Below are positions 1 through 9,943 of a stretch of DNA of 49,013 nt, in pieces. The stretch comes from Streptococcus mitis. Lineage in GTDB: Bacteria > Bacillota > Bacilli > Lactobacillales > Streptococcaceae. The stretch covers positions 1-49,013 of the forward strand of contig NZ_PKIE01000010.1 of NCBI RefSeq assembly GCF_002860865.1, in the 5' to 3' direction. A program made the position numbers and the translations under genes. The notes under the pieces were generated by a model, which saw only the letters and a list, made by a program, of their open reading frames with translations, was not told the DNA's origin and made no database searches. Numbering within the stretch: position 1 is the first letter of the stretch; each line of letters opens with the position of its first letter.

Positions 1-142
1 AGAGTAACATAAATCTCAAAAAATAGGGTGAAAAAACCTTTATTTGTCATGCAAAAAAATAGAAGATAGGATAGAGAATCACTTTGATGTTCTCAATCCT
101 ATCTCCTATTTAAAGAGTTAGATCACTAACTTAATGACATTG
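1..142. repeat. Terminal inverted repeat, left copy
   Basis: These 142 bases are the exact reverse complement of positions 48872-49013; identity stops at position 143. Inside is an imperfect hairpin, AGATAGGAT-GAGAA paired with TTCTC-ATCCTATCT, roughly 65-113. No transposase is present. The simplest reading is that both ends of the window lie in two copies of one dispersed element, such as an insertion-sequence end, where an assembly stopped. The family was not identified. Confidence 0.8.
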
Positions 143-163
143 GCCTGTGGGTAATCTTTTTTC

Positions 164-214
164 TTGTATTTTATATCGAGGTGTGATATATTTTATATAA
201 CGAAGTGCGATATA
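164..214 (+). promoter_or_regulatory. padR promoter with tandem operator-like palindromes
   Basis: A -35 TTGTAT (164-169), a 17-base spacer and a -10 TATATT (187-192) preceded by TG precede the PadR gene. Two 19-base inverted repeats lie over the promoter: TATATC-N7-GATATA (172-190) and TATAAC-N7-GATATA (196-214), 24 bases apart. Such arrangement next to a PadR gene suggests autorepression. This is inference from position and symmetry. Confidence 0.55.
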
Positions 215-240
215 TCGAGCTGAATAGGAGGTAGCTATAA

Positions 241-561
241 ATGGAATTGACGGATAAGATTCGTCGAGTTTATCTTCCGATGACGGAAACGGGTTTTTAT
301 ATCTTGTTCTGTCTGCAAAAGGAAGGTCATGGTTATAGCATTACGCAAAAGGTCAAGGAGATGACAGATTCGCAAGTTTCAATTAGTCCTGGAACTATGT
401 ATGGAACCTTGTCAAAGATGGAAAAGGATGGTTTGATTTCCTTTGTCCGAGAAGAGGAAAAACGGAAAATCTATCAGATAACAGACTTGGGACGAAAAGT
501 CTTAGATATTGAATTGAAACGTATTGAACGACTCTATAGAAACAGTCGGGAGGAAGGATGA
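241..561 (+). CDS. PadR family transcriptional regulator
   Basis: A 106-residue winged-helix regulator. The segment GHGYSITQKVKEM (about residues 29-41), followed by SPGTMYGTLSKMEKDGLI (about 49-66), is the typical PadR helix-turn-helix with its recognition helix, and a dimerising C-terminal helix follows. The ATG has a good AGGAGG site. The gene overlaps the next one by ATGA, so the two are translationally coupled. PadR proteins often repress an adjacent membrane-protein gene, here two DUF2812 genes; tandem palindromes over the promoter suggest autoregulation. The ligand is unknown. Confidence 0.88.
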   Translation: MELTDKIRRVYLPMTETGFYILFCLQKEGHGYSITQKVKEMTDSQVSISPGTMYGTLSKMEKDGLISFVREEEKRKIYQITDLGRKVLDIELKRIERLYRNSREEG

Positions 562-1136
562 TGGAAAAGAAAATTGTTTATCGAATTTTTACAATTGCGG
601 ATTATGAGAGGGAGGCTCTGTACTTTAGAGAAATGCATGCTAAGGGCTGGAAACTTAGAAAAGTAAGCTATTCTATCTTATTGTTTGCAGTTAAGTATAC
701 CTTTGAAAAGTGTCACTCTGAGCAAGTGTCTTATCAGTTGGATTTTTACCCAATGGAAAAATCAGAGAGAGCCTCCTATTTACAACTGTTTAAAGACTGT
801 GGCTGGGAGCATATTACAGACTTTAATAGTTTTTCCTATTTTAGAAAAGCATATTCTGAAATTGAATCGAATGCAGAATTTGAAATCTATAATGACGCTG
901 CTGGGAAGTTAGCTATGGTTAATCGCATTTTAAGACTGCGATTAGTACCTGTTTTACTTTTGCTAGCCATACATATACCATTCTTACTTAAATTGCTCAA
1001 TAGAAGTAATGCGTATGGTCTATGGAGTTTACTTGCGGTCGGGCTAGATATTTTCTTGTCTTTAATCCTCTTGTTAATAGTTGCTTATATTAGCTGGAAG
1101 TTATGGCATAAAAAGAAGGAATTATCAGATTTATGA
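558..1136 (+). CDS. DUF2812 domain-containing membrane protein
   Basis: 192 residues. The N-terminal half carries the DUF2812 pattern: YRIFTIADYEREALYFREMH, then a GW (MHAKGWKLRK), then a second GW (CGWEHI) and FSYFRK. The C-terminal half has two hydrophobic segments (about 128-147 and 152-178), followed by a basic tail. The start is the first or second ATG of ATGATG, overlapping the padR stop. DUF2812 proteins are commonly encoded beside PadR regulators; their biochemical role is not established. Membrane location is inferred from the helices. Confidence 0.82.
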   Translation: MMEKKIVYRIFTIADYEREALYFREMHAKGWKLRKVSYSILLFAVKYTFEKCHSEQVSYQLDFYPMEKSERASYLQLFKDCGWEHITDFNSFSYFRKAYSEIESNAEFEIYNDAAGKLAMVNRILRLRLVPVLLLLAIHIPFLLKLLNRSNAYGLWSLLAVGLDIFLSLILLLIVAYISWKLWHKKKELSDL

Positions 1137-1170
1137 TAGGGGAGGCATGCTCAAAATTGGAGGGAAAGTC

Positions 1171-1683
1171 ATGATAAATAAAAAGCAATTTCGGATTTTC
1201 ACTATTGTTGATTTGGACAAGGAAGAAGAATATTTGCATGAGATGCACTTGAAAGGTTGGAGATATAGAACGAGTCGTTTTGGTTTGTTCTATTTTGACC
1301 AATGTCAACCAGACGATGTTATCTACTGTATCTATGATTCTAGATTTCTTAAAAAGCATAAGCATGAACTGCAAGATTTTAGAAATAGAGGTTGGGAATT
1401 GATAGAAACAGGTTTTTGTTCGATTCTTCGTAAATCGTCTTCTAATTTACTTCCAGAGGATCAAGTCTATATGAGTAAGGGGCTCAGATGGGAAGTCATG
1501 CGATCTAGATTTCGTTCCTGTACAGCTACTTTCTTAGGTGGGTTTGTTGTTTGTATGAGTTTATTTAAAGAAGAGCTTGCTATGTCTTTCTTCGTTATTT
1601 TTATTTTATATGCCTTTATGATTTCTTATCTAATTTATGGTTATTTCAGACTAAAAAGGAAATACCGAGTAGATGGAAGGTAG
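1171..1683 (+). CDS. DUF2812 domain-containing membrane protein, second copy
   Basis: 170 residues from the ATG at 1171. It is a diverged paralogue of the preceding gene: FRIFTIVDLDKEEEYLHEMH, KGWRYRT and RGWELIETGF repeat the DUF2812 landmarks, followed by two C-terminal hydrophobic segments and a basic tail. An in-frame ATG at 1147 also has a ribosome site; 1171 is preferred because it matches the start of the first copy and has GGAGGG about 6 bases upstream. It probably shares the padR transcript, which can end at the hairpin formed by the first CIRCE element. Confidence 0.75.
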   Translation: MINKKQFRIFTIVDLDKEEEYLHEMHLKGWRYRTSRFGLFYFDQCQPDDVIYCIYDSRFLKKHKHELQDFRNRGWELIETGFCSILRKSSSNLLPEDQVYMSKGLRWEVMRSRFRSCTATFLGGFVVCMSLFKEELAMSFFVIFILYAFMISYLIYGYFRLKRKYRVDGR

Positions 1684-1707
1684 GGTTCTAGGTCTTCAGA
1701 CTGATTT

Positions 1708-1734
1708 TTAGCACTCTTGACAAAAGAGTGCTAA
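1708..1734 (+). promoter_or_regulatory. CIRCE operator 1 (HrcA site), also terminator-like
   Basis: TTAGCACTC-N9-GAGTGCTAA, a perfect CIRCE inverted repeat, upstream of the hrcA promoter. It is followed directly by six T residues, so on the transcript of the DUF2812 genes it would form a rho-independent terminator as well. The dual role is inference. Confidence 0.92.
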
Positions 1735-1751
1735 TTTTTTGAGTTTTTATC

Positions 1752-1779
1752 TTGACATTCTCTTTTAAGGGTGTATAAT
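1752..1779 (+). promoter_or_regulatory. hrcA operon sigma-A promoter
   Basis: TTGACA (1752-1757), a 16-base spacer and TATAAT (1774-1779). The promoter lies between two CIRCE operators, so HrcA bound at either side can block it. Confidence 0.9.
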
Positions 1780-1790
1780 AGAATCATAAG

Positions 1791-1817
1791 TTAGCACTTG
1801 AGCGTATCGAGTGCTAA
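1791..1817 (+). promoter_or_regulatory. CIRCE operator 2 (HrcA site)
   Basis: TTAGCACTT-N9-GAGTGCTAA, one mismatch from the consensus, placed around the expected transcription start and ahead of the hrcA start codon. The arm difference (TT for TC) may weaken it relative to operator 1. Confidence 0.9.
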
Positions 1818-1843
1818 TCGATCAGACAGAGAGGAGTGATGAG

Positions 1844-2878
1844 ATGGTTACAGAGCGTCAGCAGGATATTTTAAATCTGATTATTGACATCTTTACCAAA
1901 ACGCACGAACCTGTCGGATCCAAAGCCTTGCAAGAGTCTATTAACTCTAGCAGTGCAACCATTCGTAATGACATGGCGGCTCTAGAGAAGCAAGGTTTGC
2001 TTGAAAAGGCTCATACTTCAAGTGGTCGGATGCCAAGTGTTGCTGGTTTTCAGTACTATGTGAAACACTCACTGGATTTTGACCGACTGGCTGAAAATGA
2101 GGTTTATGAGATTGTCAAAGCCTTTGATCAGGAATTCTTCAAATTGGAGGATATTCTGCAAGAGGCTGCTAATCTACTAACAGACTTGAGTGGCTGTACG
2201 GTAGTAGCACTGGATGTTGAGCCGAGCAGGCAACGTTTGACAGCCTTTGATATCGTTGTTTTGGGGCAACATACAGCCTTGGCAGTATTCACCCTAGACG
2301 AGTCTCGAACGGTTACTAGTCAGTTTCTGATTCCAAGGAATTTCTTGCAGGAGGATTTGCTGAAACTGAAGAGCATCATTCAGGAACGTTTTCTCGGCCA
2401 CACCGTTCTAGATATTCACTACAAGATTCGGACGGAGATTCCGCAGATTATCCAGCGTTACTTTACAACTACGGACAATGTTATCGATCTCTTTGAACAC
2501 ATCTTTAAGGAAATGTTCAACGAAAACATTGTGGTGGCAGGCAAGGTCAATCTCTTGAATTTTGCCAATCTGGCAGCTTATCAGTTCTTTGATCAACCGC
2601 AAAAGGTGGCTCTGGAGATTCGTGAGGGATTGCGTGAAGATCAGATGCAAAACGTCCGTGTTGCAGACAGTCAAGAGTCCTGTCTAGCTGATCTAGCGGT
2701 GATTAGTAGCAAGTTCCTCATTCCTTATCGGGGAGTTGGAATTCTAGCCATTATCGGTCCAGTCAATCTGGATTACCAACAGCTAATCAACCAGGTCAAT
2801 GTGGTCAATCGTGTTTTGACCATGAAGTTGACAGATTTTTACCGCTACCTCAGCAGTAATCATTACGAAGTACATTAA
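1844..2878 (+). CDS. hrcA: Heat-inducible transcription repressor HrcA
   Basis: 344 residues, normal for HrcA. The N-terminus [17 protein letters not shown] and the following winged-helix region ([20 protein letters not shown]) form the DNA-binding domain; HSSGRMPS-like and GAF-like regions follow. The ATG at 1844 is chosen because it has GAGAGGAG just upstream and fits HrcA N-termini; the upstream in-frame GTG lies inside the CIRCE element. HrcA represses this operon and groESL by binding CIRCE, with GroEL as co-regulator. First gene of hrcA-grpE-dnaK. Confidence 0.97.
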   Translation: MVTERQQDILNLIIDIFTKTHEPVGSKALQESINSSSATIRNDMAALEKQGLLEKAHTSSGRMPSVAGFQYYVKHSLDFDRLAENEVYEIVKAFDQEFFKLEDILQEAANLLTDLSGCTVVALDVEPSRQRLTAFDIVVLGQHTALAVFTLDESRTVTSQFLIPRNFLQEDLLKLKSIIQERFLGHTVLDIHYKIRTEIPQIIQRYFTTTDNVIDLFEHIFKEMFNENIVVAGKVNLLNFANLAAYQFFDQPQKVALEIREGLREDQMQNVRVADSQESCLADLAVISSKFLIPYRGVGILAIIGPVNLDYQQLINQVNVVNRVLTMKLTDFYRYLSSNHYEVH

Positions 2879-2904
2879 GATTGAAATCATTAAAGGAGGC
2901 GAAA

Positions 2905-3429
2905 ATGGCCCAAGATATAAAAAATGAAGAAGTAGAAGAAGTCCAAGAAGAGGAAGTTGTGGAAACGGTAGAAGAAACAACTCCTGAGAAGTCAGAGTTG
3001 GACTTGGCAAATGAACGTGCAGATGAGTTCGAAAATAAATACCTTCGCGCTCATGCAGAAATGCAAAATATCCAACGCCGTGCCAATGAAGAGCGTCAAA
3101 ACTTGCAACGTTATCGTAGCCAGGACTTGGCAAAAGCGATTCTCCCTTCTTTGGATAACCTTGAGCGTGCACTCGCGGTTGAAGGTTTGACAGACGATGT
3201 CAAAAAAGGATTGGAAATGGTGCAAGAAAGCTTGATTCACGCTTTGAAAGAAGAAGGAATCGAAGAAATCGCAGCTGACGGTGAATTTGACCATAACTAC
3301 CATATGGCAATCCAAACTCTTCCAGCAGACGATGAACACCCAGCAGATACCATCGCCCAAGTCTTCCAAAAAGGCTACAAACTCCATGACCGCATCCTAC
3401 GCCCAGCAATGGTAGTTGTCTACAACTAG
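2905..3429 (+). CDS. grpE: Nucleotide exchange factor GrpE
   Basis: 174 residues. An acidic, disordered N-terminus ([17 protein letters not shown]) leads into the long GrpE coiled-coil (residues about 45-100, including [16 protein letters not shown]) and a C-terminal beta domain with FDHNYHMAI and the end [10 protein letters not shown]. GrpE dimers release ADP from DnaK. The ATG at 2905 has AAGGAGG at good spacing and is preferred over the upstream TTG. Cotranscribed with hrcA, 26 bases downstream. Confidence 0.96.
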   Translation: MAQDIKNEEVEEVQEEEVVETVEETTPEKSELDLANERADEFENKYLRAHAEMQNIQRRANEERQNLQRYRSQDLAKAILPSLDNLERALAVEGLTDDVKKGLEMVQESLIHALKEEGIEEIAADGEFDHNYHMAIQTLPADDEHPADTIAQVFQKGYKLHDRILRPAMVVVYN

Positions 3430-3505
3430 GCAATTCTGACGGTTGCAACATATATAATAGAAAACTTGTCCGAAACGACAATAAACTATGAAAGAAAGAT
3501 AAGAG

Positions 3506-3522
3506 GCAAGCCGGAGGCTTGC
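3506..3522 (+). other. Small perfect hairpin between grpE and dnaK
   Basis: GCAAGCC-GGA-GGCTTGC, seven paired bases with a three-base loop, directly before repeat element A. It has no T tract, so it is more likely an mRNA processing or stability structure than a terminator. Confidence 0.5.
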
Positions 3523-3528
3523 AAGGAA

Positions 3529-3663
3529 GATATTTCCCACCGTGGTGAAAGTTTCAGTAGCAAAAGCTACTGAAACAGGGGATTTTTGAGACAATAGGCT
3601 CAAAAATAAGTGATGAAATCCCGTAGGGAGTTGCTCACGTCCCCACCACTTAAGGGAAATATC
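3529..3663 (+). repeat. Structured intergenic repeat, copy A (plus orientation)
   Basis: Closed by GATATTTCCC (3529-3538) and its exact complement GGGAAATATC (3654-3663). Inside are a hairpin TTTCAGTAGC/GCTACTGAAA, a hairpin with ATTTTTGAG/CTCAAAAAT arms, and a third arm GTGA...TCAC with TCCC/GGGA inside it. The same architecture with different stem sequences occurs at 7084-7218 and 24709-24834. It may belong to a pneumococcal repeat family such as SPRITE; the assignment is not verified. It fills the grpE-dnaK gap. Confidence 0.65.
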
Positions 3664-3683
3664 AAAAATAGAAAATTAACTAA

Positions 3684-5520
<1,837 letters not shown>

Positions 5521-5522
<2 letters not shown>

Positions 5523-5545
5523 AATAGTCCAGTGGACTATTTTAT
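5521..5545 (+). terminator. Hairpin at the dnaK stop codon
   Basis: AAAATAGTCC-AGT-GGACTATTTTA overlaps the dnaK stop. It has a ten-base stem, but the T run is inside the stem, so it is a weak terminator or a 3'-end stabiliser. Confidence 0.5.
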
Positions 5546-5903
5546 CCCGAACTTGAAAATCGGGGAGTGAGGTCGTTAAGAATGACTAATTACTAAGGTG
5601 CTTTGTCTAAATGTAGTAATGATAAAAAGAAATCCAGAGGTTGCAACCCAGCCTCTGTTTTTCGATAAAAAGAGGCTTGCCTGATTTGTTTGTGGTTTGT
5701 CTCATCAATATAAAAGAAAGTAATTGAATCCGACCTAAATAGAGGTTTGATTCACAATATCAACAGAAAGGAACAAGGGTGTTCGAGTAACTGAACACGG
5801 GCTACGGACTGTGCCAAGAAGATAGTTTTTCTAGGACGCAAGCGTCCGTCGTCAAAACTCCTTTTTTGGCTGTGTCCGGTTAACGCCCTTTGTATCTTGA
5901 ATT
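5523..5903 (+). other. dnaK-dnaJ intergenic region with extensive predicted RNA structure
   Basis: These 381 bases have no convincing gene. A terminator-like hairpin CAGAGG-N11-CCTCTG with five T residues sits at 5635-5662. A stem GAATC/GATTC, with ACCT/AGGT inside it, sits near 5728-5755. From about 5778 a hairpin GTGTTC/GAACAC is followed by a long rod: CGGAC-GCCAA-AGTTTT-GGACGC pairs with GCGTCC-AAAACT-TTGGC-GTCCG (about 5803-5880). The rod ends about 23 bases before dnaJ, which has no ribosome binding site. I recognise no known riboswitch. Confidence 0.55.
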
Positions 5904-7040
5904 ATGAACAATACTGAATTTTATGATCGTCTGGGGGTGTCAAAAAACGCTTCGGCAGACGAGATCAAAAAAGCTTATCGCAAGCTTTCCAAAAAATACC
6001 ACCCAGATATCAACAAGGAGCCTGGTGCTGAGGAAAAGTACAAGGAAGTTCAAGAAGCCTATGAGACTTTGAGTGACGACCAAAAACGTGCGGTCTATGA
6101 CCAATATGGTGCTGCTGGTGCCAACGGTGGCTTTGGTGGTGCTGGCGGTTTCGGTGGTTTCAACGGGGCAGGTGGCTTCGGTGGTTTTGAGGACATCTTC
6201 TCAAGTTTCTTCGGCGGAGGCAGTGCTTCGCGCAATCCAAACGCTCCTCGTCAAGGTGATGATCTCCAGTATCGTGTGAACTTGACCTTTGAAGAAGCTA
6301 TTTTTGGAGCTGAAAAAGAAGTTAAATACAACCGTGAAGCAAGCTGTCGTACATGTAATGGCTCTGGTGCTAAGCCAGGGACAAGTCCAGTCACTTGTGG
6401 ACGCTGTCATGGCGCTGGTGTCATTAACGTCGATACGCAGACTCCTCTTGGTATGATGCGTCGCCAAGTAACCTGTGATGTCTGTCACGGTCGCGGAAAA
6501 GAAATCAAAGGTCCATGTACAACCTGCCACGGAACAGGTCATGAAAAACAAGCTCATAGTGTACATGTGAAAATCCCTGCTGGTGTGGAAACAGGTCAAC
6601 AAATTCGCCTAGCAGGTCAAGGTGAAGCAGGCTTTAACGGTGGACCTTATGGTGACTTGTATGTAGTAGTTTCTGTGGAAGCTAGCGACAAGTTTGAACG
6701 TGAAGGAACTACTATCTTCTACAATCTCAACCTCAACTTTGTCCAAGCAGCTCTTGGTGATACAGTTGATATCCCAACGGTTCATGGTGATGTTGAATTG
6801 GTTATCCCAGAGGGAACTCAGACTGGTAAGAAATTCCGTCTACGTGGCAAGGGAGCTCCGAGCCTTCGTGGAGGTGCAGTTGGTGACCAATATGTTACCG
6901 TTAATGTCGTAACACCGACAGGCTTGAACGACCGTCAAAAAGCAGCCTTGAAAGAATTCGCAGCTGCAGGTGATTTAAAAGTCAATCCAAAGAAAAAAGG
7001 CTTCTTTGACCATATTAAAGATGCCTTTGAAGGAGAATAA
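5904..7040 (+). CDS. dnaJ: Co-chaperone DnaJ (Hsp40)
   Basis: 378 residues, type I Hsp40. J domain at residues 1-70 with HPD at 33-35; Gly/Phe-rich linker about 75-115; a zinc domain with four CxxCxG motifs ([32 protein letters not shown]); then the two C-terminal substrate-binding domains. It stimulates DnaK ATPase and delivers clients. An in-frame TGA lies four bases before the ATG at 5904, so no earlier start is possible. There is no Shine-Dalgarno motif in the 20 bases upstream. Separated from dnaK by a structured 381-base gap. Confidence 0.97.
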   Translation: MNNTEFYDRLGVSKNASADEIKKAYRKLSKKYHPDINKEPGAEEKYKEVQEAYETLSDDQKRAVYDQYGAAGANGGFGGAGGFGGFNGAGGFGGFEDIFSSFFGGGSASRNPNAPRQGDDLQYRVNLTFEEAIFGAEKEVKYNREASCRTCNGSGAKPGTSPVTCGRCHGAGVINVDTQTPLGMMRRQVTCDVCHGRGKEIKGPCTTCHGTGHEKQAHSVHVKIPAGVETGQQIRLAGQGEAGFNGGPYGDLYVVVSVEASDKFEREGTTIFYNLNLNFVQAALGDTVDIPTVHGDVELVIPEGTQTGKKFRLRGKGAPSLRGGAVGDQYVTVNVVTPTGLNDRQKAALKEFAAAGDLKVNPKKKGFFDHIKDAFEGE

Positions 7041-7043
7041 AGT

Positions 7044-7069
7044 AAAAAGAGCCGAGTGGCTCTTTTTAT
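7044..7069 (+). terminator. dnaJ terminator
   Basis: AAAAAGAGCC-GAGT-GGCTCTTTTT, a ten-base stem with a T run, right after the dnaJ stop. Confidence 0.85.
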
Positions 7070-7083
7070 TTATAGATTTTTTA

Positions 7084-7218
7084 AGACTTTCCTTAAGTAA
7101 TGACGGACGGTAGCAACCTTCTTCGAAGTTCCATGCCTAAACTTTGAGCCTAGGTCTCAAAGTTTCCGAACACCTGAAACCAAGCTGTTTCAGGTGTTTT
7201 CATTACGGCGGAAAGTCT
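7084..7218 (-). repeat. Structured intergenic repeat, copy B (minus orientation)
   Basis: Closed by AGACTTTCC (7084-7092) and GGAAAGTCT (7210-7218). It contains an ACACCTGAAAC/GTTTCAGGTGT hairpin, an AACTTTGAG/CTCAAAGTT hairpin with a GAGACC-TA-GGCTC-like core, and a third arm with GAACTT/AAGGTT pairing. The layout matches copy A read on the opposite strand, but the stems have different bases that still pair. Confidence 0.65.
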
Positions 7219-7306
7219 GTGAAAGTATTCGATTTAGTTACGAAATGGTGAATGAGTTGTCTAAATTGTGATGTATAGTTGATGGGATATAACTTGTTTA
7301 TGTTTT

Positions 7307-7331
7307 AAAAAAGAGTCGTCGGGCTCTTTTT
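7307..7331 (-). terminator. Terminator of the HIT/coiled-coil gene pair
   Basis: On the minus strand AAAAAGAGCC-CGAC-GACTCTTTTTT forms a G-U-containing hairpin with a T tract, overlapping the stop codon of the minus-strand gene ending at 7330. Confidence 0.7.
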
Positions 7332-7617
7332 ACTTATCTTCGATTTCCTGTGTTTCTTTGATGACAGCTAGTCTAGTCTGGATATCTTTTTCCAAGACTT
7401 TAAACTTGTAAGTCAGGTCTTCTTGGTATTCCTTGATGAGTTCTTTTTGTTGGTCGATGATTTGCAGGCTGTTTTGGATAATATCCACATCATCCTTGAT
7501 AGCTTGAACGCGGTCAGTGGTATTCAAGACTTCATCTGTGATGGTTTGACGATTTTTTGTGACCAGATAACTTCCAGCTGCAGCTCCTGCAAATAGCAGT
7601 AGGTTGGATAATTTCAT
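7330..7617 (-). CDS. Small membrane-anchored coiled-coil protein, unknown function
   Basis: 95 residues. An N-terminal hydrophobic stretch (LSNLLLFAGAAAGSYLV, about 3-19) could anchor it. The rest is a charged helical region (about 25-90, DRVQAIKDDVDIIQNSLQII and so on) with coiled-coil spacing. This resembles YtxH-type small envelope proteins, but I do not recognise a defined family. It lies 9 bases downstream of the HIT gene and is probably cotranscribed with it. Confidence 0.75.
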   Translation of the reverse strand: MKLSNLLLFAGAAAGSYLVTKNRQTITDEVLNTTDRVQAIKDDVDIIQNSLQIIDQQKELIKEYQEDLTYKFKVLEKDIQTRLAVIKETQEIEDK

Positions 7618-7626
7618 AGCAACTCC

Positions 7627-8037
7627 TTAGGCGTTTTTGATGGTTTCAGCGACTTGAGCAAGTTTGTCAAAGTCTGGTTCGTGGGCGATAAAATCAATCT
7701 TGAGGTCATCGTCTGCACTGTAGCGAGGCACGAGGTGAACGTGGGTATGGAAGACTGTTTGCCCTGCGATTTCTTCACAGTTGGCAATGATATTCATTCC
7801 AGCAGCCTTAGTAGCTTTCATGACTTTTTGAGCTACTTTTGGTACTTGAGCAAAGAGTTGGCTGGCGCTTGTAGCGTCCATTTCCAAAAGATTGCGATAG
7901 TGTTCTTTTGGCACGACCAAGGTGTGTCCTGGTGTCACTTGAGAGATATCAAGAAAGGCAAGAACCTGCTCATCTTCATATACTTTTGAAGCAGGAATTT
8001 CCCCTGCAATGATTTTACAAAAAATGCAATCTGACAT
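7627..8037 (-). CDS. HIT family protein (Hint-like nucleotide hydrolase)
   Basis: 136 residues. The histidine-triad motif HTHVHLVPR (His97, His99, His101) is the catalytic site of HIT hydrolases and nucleotidyl transferases. The N-terminal CIFC (Cys4, Cys7), with other His residues, can bind zinc, as in Gram-positive Hit proteins. These act on nucleotide phosphoramidates or dinucleoside polyphosphates; the substrate here is unknown. Divergent from the ABC transporter at 8105, as in related streptococci and bacilli where hit is next to ecsAB. Confidence 0.92.
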   Translation of the reverse strand: MSDCIFCKIIAGEIPASKVYEDEQVLAFLDISQVTPGHTLVVPKEHYRNLLEMDATSASQLFAQVPKVAQKVMKATKAAGMNIIANCEEIAGQTVFHTHVHLVPRYSADDDLKIDFIAHEPDFDKLAQVAETIKNA

Positions 8038-8104
8038 AAAATCTACCTCTACTGTATTGAATTTTGATATAATATAGCTACATTATACCAGATTTGGAGA
8101 AAAT

Positions 8105-8836
8105 ATGTTAGAAATTAAAAACCTGACAGGTGGCTATGTTCATGTCCCTGTCTTGAAAGATGTGTCCTTTGCAGTTGAAAGTGGGCAGTTGGTCGGTTTG
8201 ATTGGTCTCAATGGTGCTGGGAAATCGACGACTATTAATGAGATTATCGGCCTGTTGACACCTTATAGTGGCTCCATCAATATCAATGGACTTACTCTTC
8301 AGGAAGATGCAACGAGCTACCGCAAGCAAATTGGCTACATTCCTGAGACACCTAGCCTGTATGAGGAATTGACCCTCAGAGAGCATATCGAAACGGTTGC
8401 TATGGCTTATGGTATTGAGCAGAAAGTGGCTTTTGATCGAGTAGAACCTTTGTTAAAAATGTTCCGTTTGGACCAGAAATTAGACTGGTTTCCAGTTCAT
8501 TTTTCAAAAGGGATGAAGCAGAAGGTCATGATTATCTGTGCTTTTGTGGTGGATCCGAGTCTCTTTATCGTGGATGAGCCTTTCCTTGGTCTTGATCCGC
8601 TGGCTATTTCTGACTTGATTCAGCTTTTGGAAGTGGAAAAGCAAAAGGGCAAGTCCATTCTCATGAGTACCCACGTGCTGGATTCGGCGGAGAAGATGTG
8701 TGATGCCTTCGTTATTCTCCACAAGGGGGAGGTGCGTGCCAAGGGGAATCTGGCACAACTGCGCGAAGCCTTTGATATGCCTGAGGCTAGTTTGAATGAT
8801 ATTTACTTGGCTCTGACCAAAGAGGAGGAGCTATGA
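8105..8836 (+). CDS. ecsA: ABC transporter ATP-binding protein, EcsA-like
   Basis: 243 residues, a single nucleotide-binding domain. Walker A GLNGAGKST (residues 34-42), Q-loop region IGYIPETPSLYEELT, signature-like FSKGMKQKV in place of LSGGQ, Walker B LFIVDEPFLGLDP, and the switch His in MSTHVLDSAE. It overlaps the permease gene by four bases, and the HIT gene is its divergent neighbour, the classic EcsA context. In Bacillus, EcsAB affects secretion, competence and regulated proteolysis; the transported substrate is unknown. Confidence 0.9.
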   Translation: MLEIKNLTGGYVHVPVLKDVSFAVESGQLVGLIGLNGAGKSTTINEIIGLLTPYSGSININGLTLQEDATSYRKQIGYIPETPSLYEELTLREHIETVAMAYGIEQKVAFDRVEPLLKMFRLDQKLDWFPVHFSKGMKQKVMIICAFVVDPSLFIVDEPFLGLDPLAISDLIQLLEVEKQKGKSILMSTHVLDSAEKMCDAFVILHKGEVRAKGNLAQLREAFDMPEASLNDIYLALTKEEEL

Positions 8837-9882
8837 AAGACTTGTTTTTAAAGAGAAAGCAGGCTTTTCGTAAGGAGTGTCTTGGTTATTTGCGCTATGT
8901 TCTTAATGACCACTTTGTCTTGTTCCTGCTTGTCCTGCTGGGATTTCTAGCCTACCAGTACAGTCAACTCTTGCAACATTTTCCTGAAAATCATTGGCCT
9001 ATCCTTTTGTTTGTAGGAATTACGTCTGTTTTACTTTTGCTTTGGGGTGGAATTGCTACTTACATGGAGGCACCTGACAAGCTCTTTCTCTTGGTCGGAG
9101 AAGAGGAAATCAAGCTCCATCTAAAGCGTCAAACTGGCATTTCCCTAGTTTTTTGGCTCTTTGTCCAGACCCTTTTCTTGCTTTTATTTGCGCCTTTATT
9201 TTTAGCCATGGGTTATGGATTGCCAGTTTTTCTAGTCTATGTGCTTTTATTGGGTGCAGGGAAATATCTGCTCTTTCGTCAAAAATCCAGCAAATTTTTC
9301 ACTGAAACTGGTCTCAACTGGGACTATGTTATTTCCCAAGAAAGCAAGCGCAAGCAAATCTTGCTTCGTTTCTTTTCCCTCTTTACGCAGGTCAAGGGAA
9401 TTTCAAACAGTGTCAAACGTCGTGCCTATCTGGACTTTATCCTAAAGGCTGTTCAGAAGGTGCCTGGGAAGATTTGGCAAAATCTCTATCTGCGTTCTTA
9501 TCTGCGAAATGGAGATCTCTTCGCCCTCAGTCTCCGTCTTCTCTTACTTTCCTTGCTGGCTCAGGTCTTTATCGAGCAATCTTGGATTGCGACAGCGGTA
9601 GTGGTTCTGTTTAACTACCTCTTGCTCTTCCAGTTACTGGCCCTCTATCACGCCTTTGACTACCAGTATTTGACCCAACTTTTTCCACTGGACAAGGGGC
9701 AAAAGGAAAAAGGCTTGCAGGCTGTAGTTCGAGGATTGACCAGTTTCGTCTTAGTAGTGGAATTAGCTGTTGGGTTGATTACCTTCCAAGAAAAACTAGC
9801 CCTTCTAGCCTTACTGGGAGCTGGTTTGGTTTTACTAGTCTTGTATTTGCCTTATCAGGTCAAACGTCAGATGCAGGACTAA
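8833..9882 (+). CDS. ecsB: ABC transporter permease, EcsB-like
   Basis: 349 residues with several clusters of hydrophobic segments (about 29-50, 55-75, 105-140, 230-265, 300-345), typical of the EcsB family. It starts with the ATG overlapping the ecsA stop (ATGA), so it is translationally coupled. It is the membrane partner of the upstream ATPase. It ends at a strong bidirectional terminator shared with blpT. Confidence 0.88.
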   Translation: MKDLFLKRKQAFRKECLGYLRYVLNDHFVLFLLVLLGFLAYQYSQLLQHFPENHWPILLFVGITSVLLLLWGGIATYMEAPDKLFLLVGEEEIKLHLKRQTGISLVFWLFVQTLFLLLFAPLFLAMGYGLPVFLVYVLLLGAGKYLLFRQKSSKFFTETGLNWDYVISQESKRKQILLRFFSLFTQVKGISNSVKRRAYLDFILKAVQKVPGKIWQNLYLRSYLRNGDLFALSLRLLLLSLLAQVFIEQSWIATAVVVLFNYLLLFQLLALYHAFDYQYLTQLFPLDKGQKEKGLQAVVRGLTSFVLVVELAVGLITFQEKLALLALLGAGLVLLVLYLPYQVKRQMQD

Positions 9883-9900
9883 CATTGCCTATATGACACT

Positions 9901-9940
9901 AAAAAAGAAGTTGAGTTCAGTCTGTCTCAACTTCTTTTAT
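9901..9940. terminator. Bidirectional terminator between ecsB and blpT
   Basis: GAAGTTGAG (9907-9915) pairs with CTCAACTTC (9926-9934), with A residues before and T residues after. It can end both ecsB (plus) and blpT (minus) transcripts. Confidence 0.85.
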
Positions 9941-9943
9941 TTT

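Noticed and set aside
1147..1683. Earlier start at 1147 for the second DUF2812 gene
   Set aside because: It has a ribosome site, but the extra eight residues are absent from the paralogue; kept only as an alternative.
2783..3603. Minus-strand open frames across grpE and the grpE-dnaK gap
   Set aside because: They read opposite strongly codon-biased genes and show no family features.
7654..7989. Plus-strand 111-codon frame opposite the HIT gene
   Set aside because: Shadow of the HIT gene; composition is Phe/Cys/Ser-rich and no ribosome site fits.
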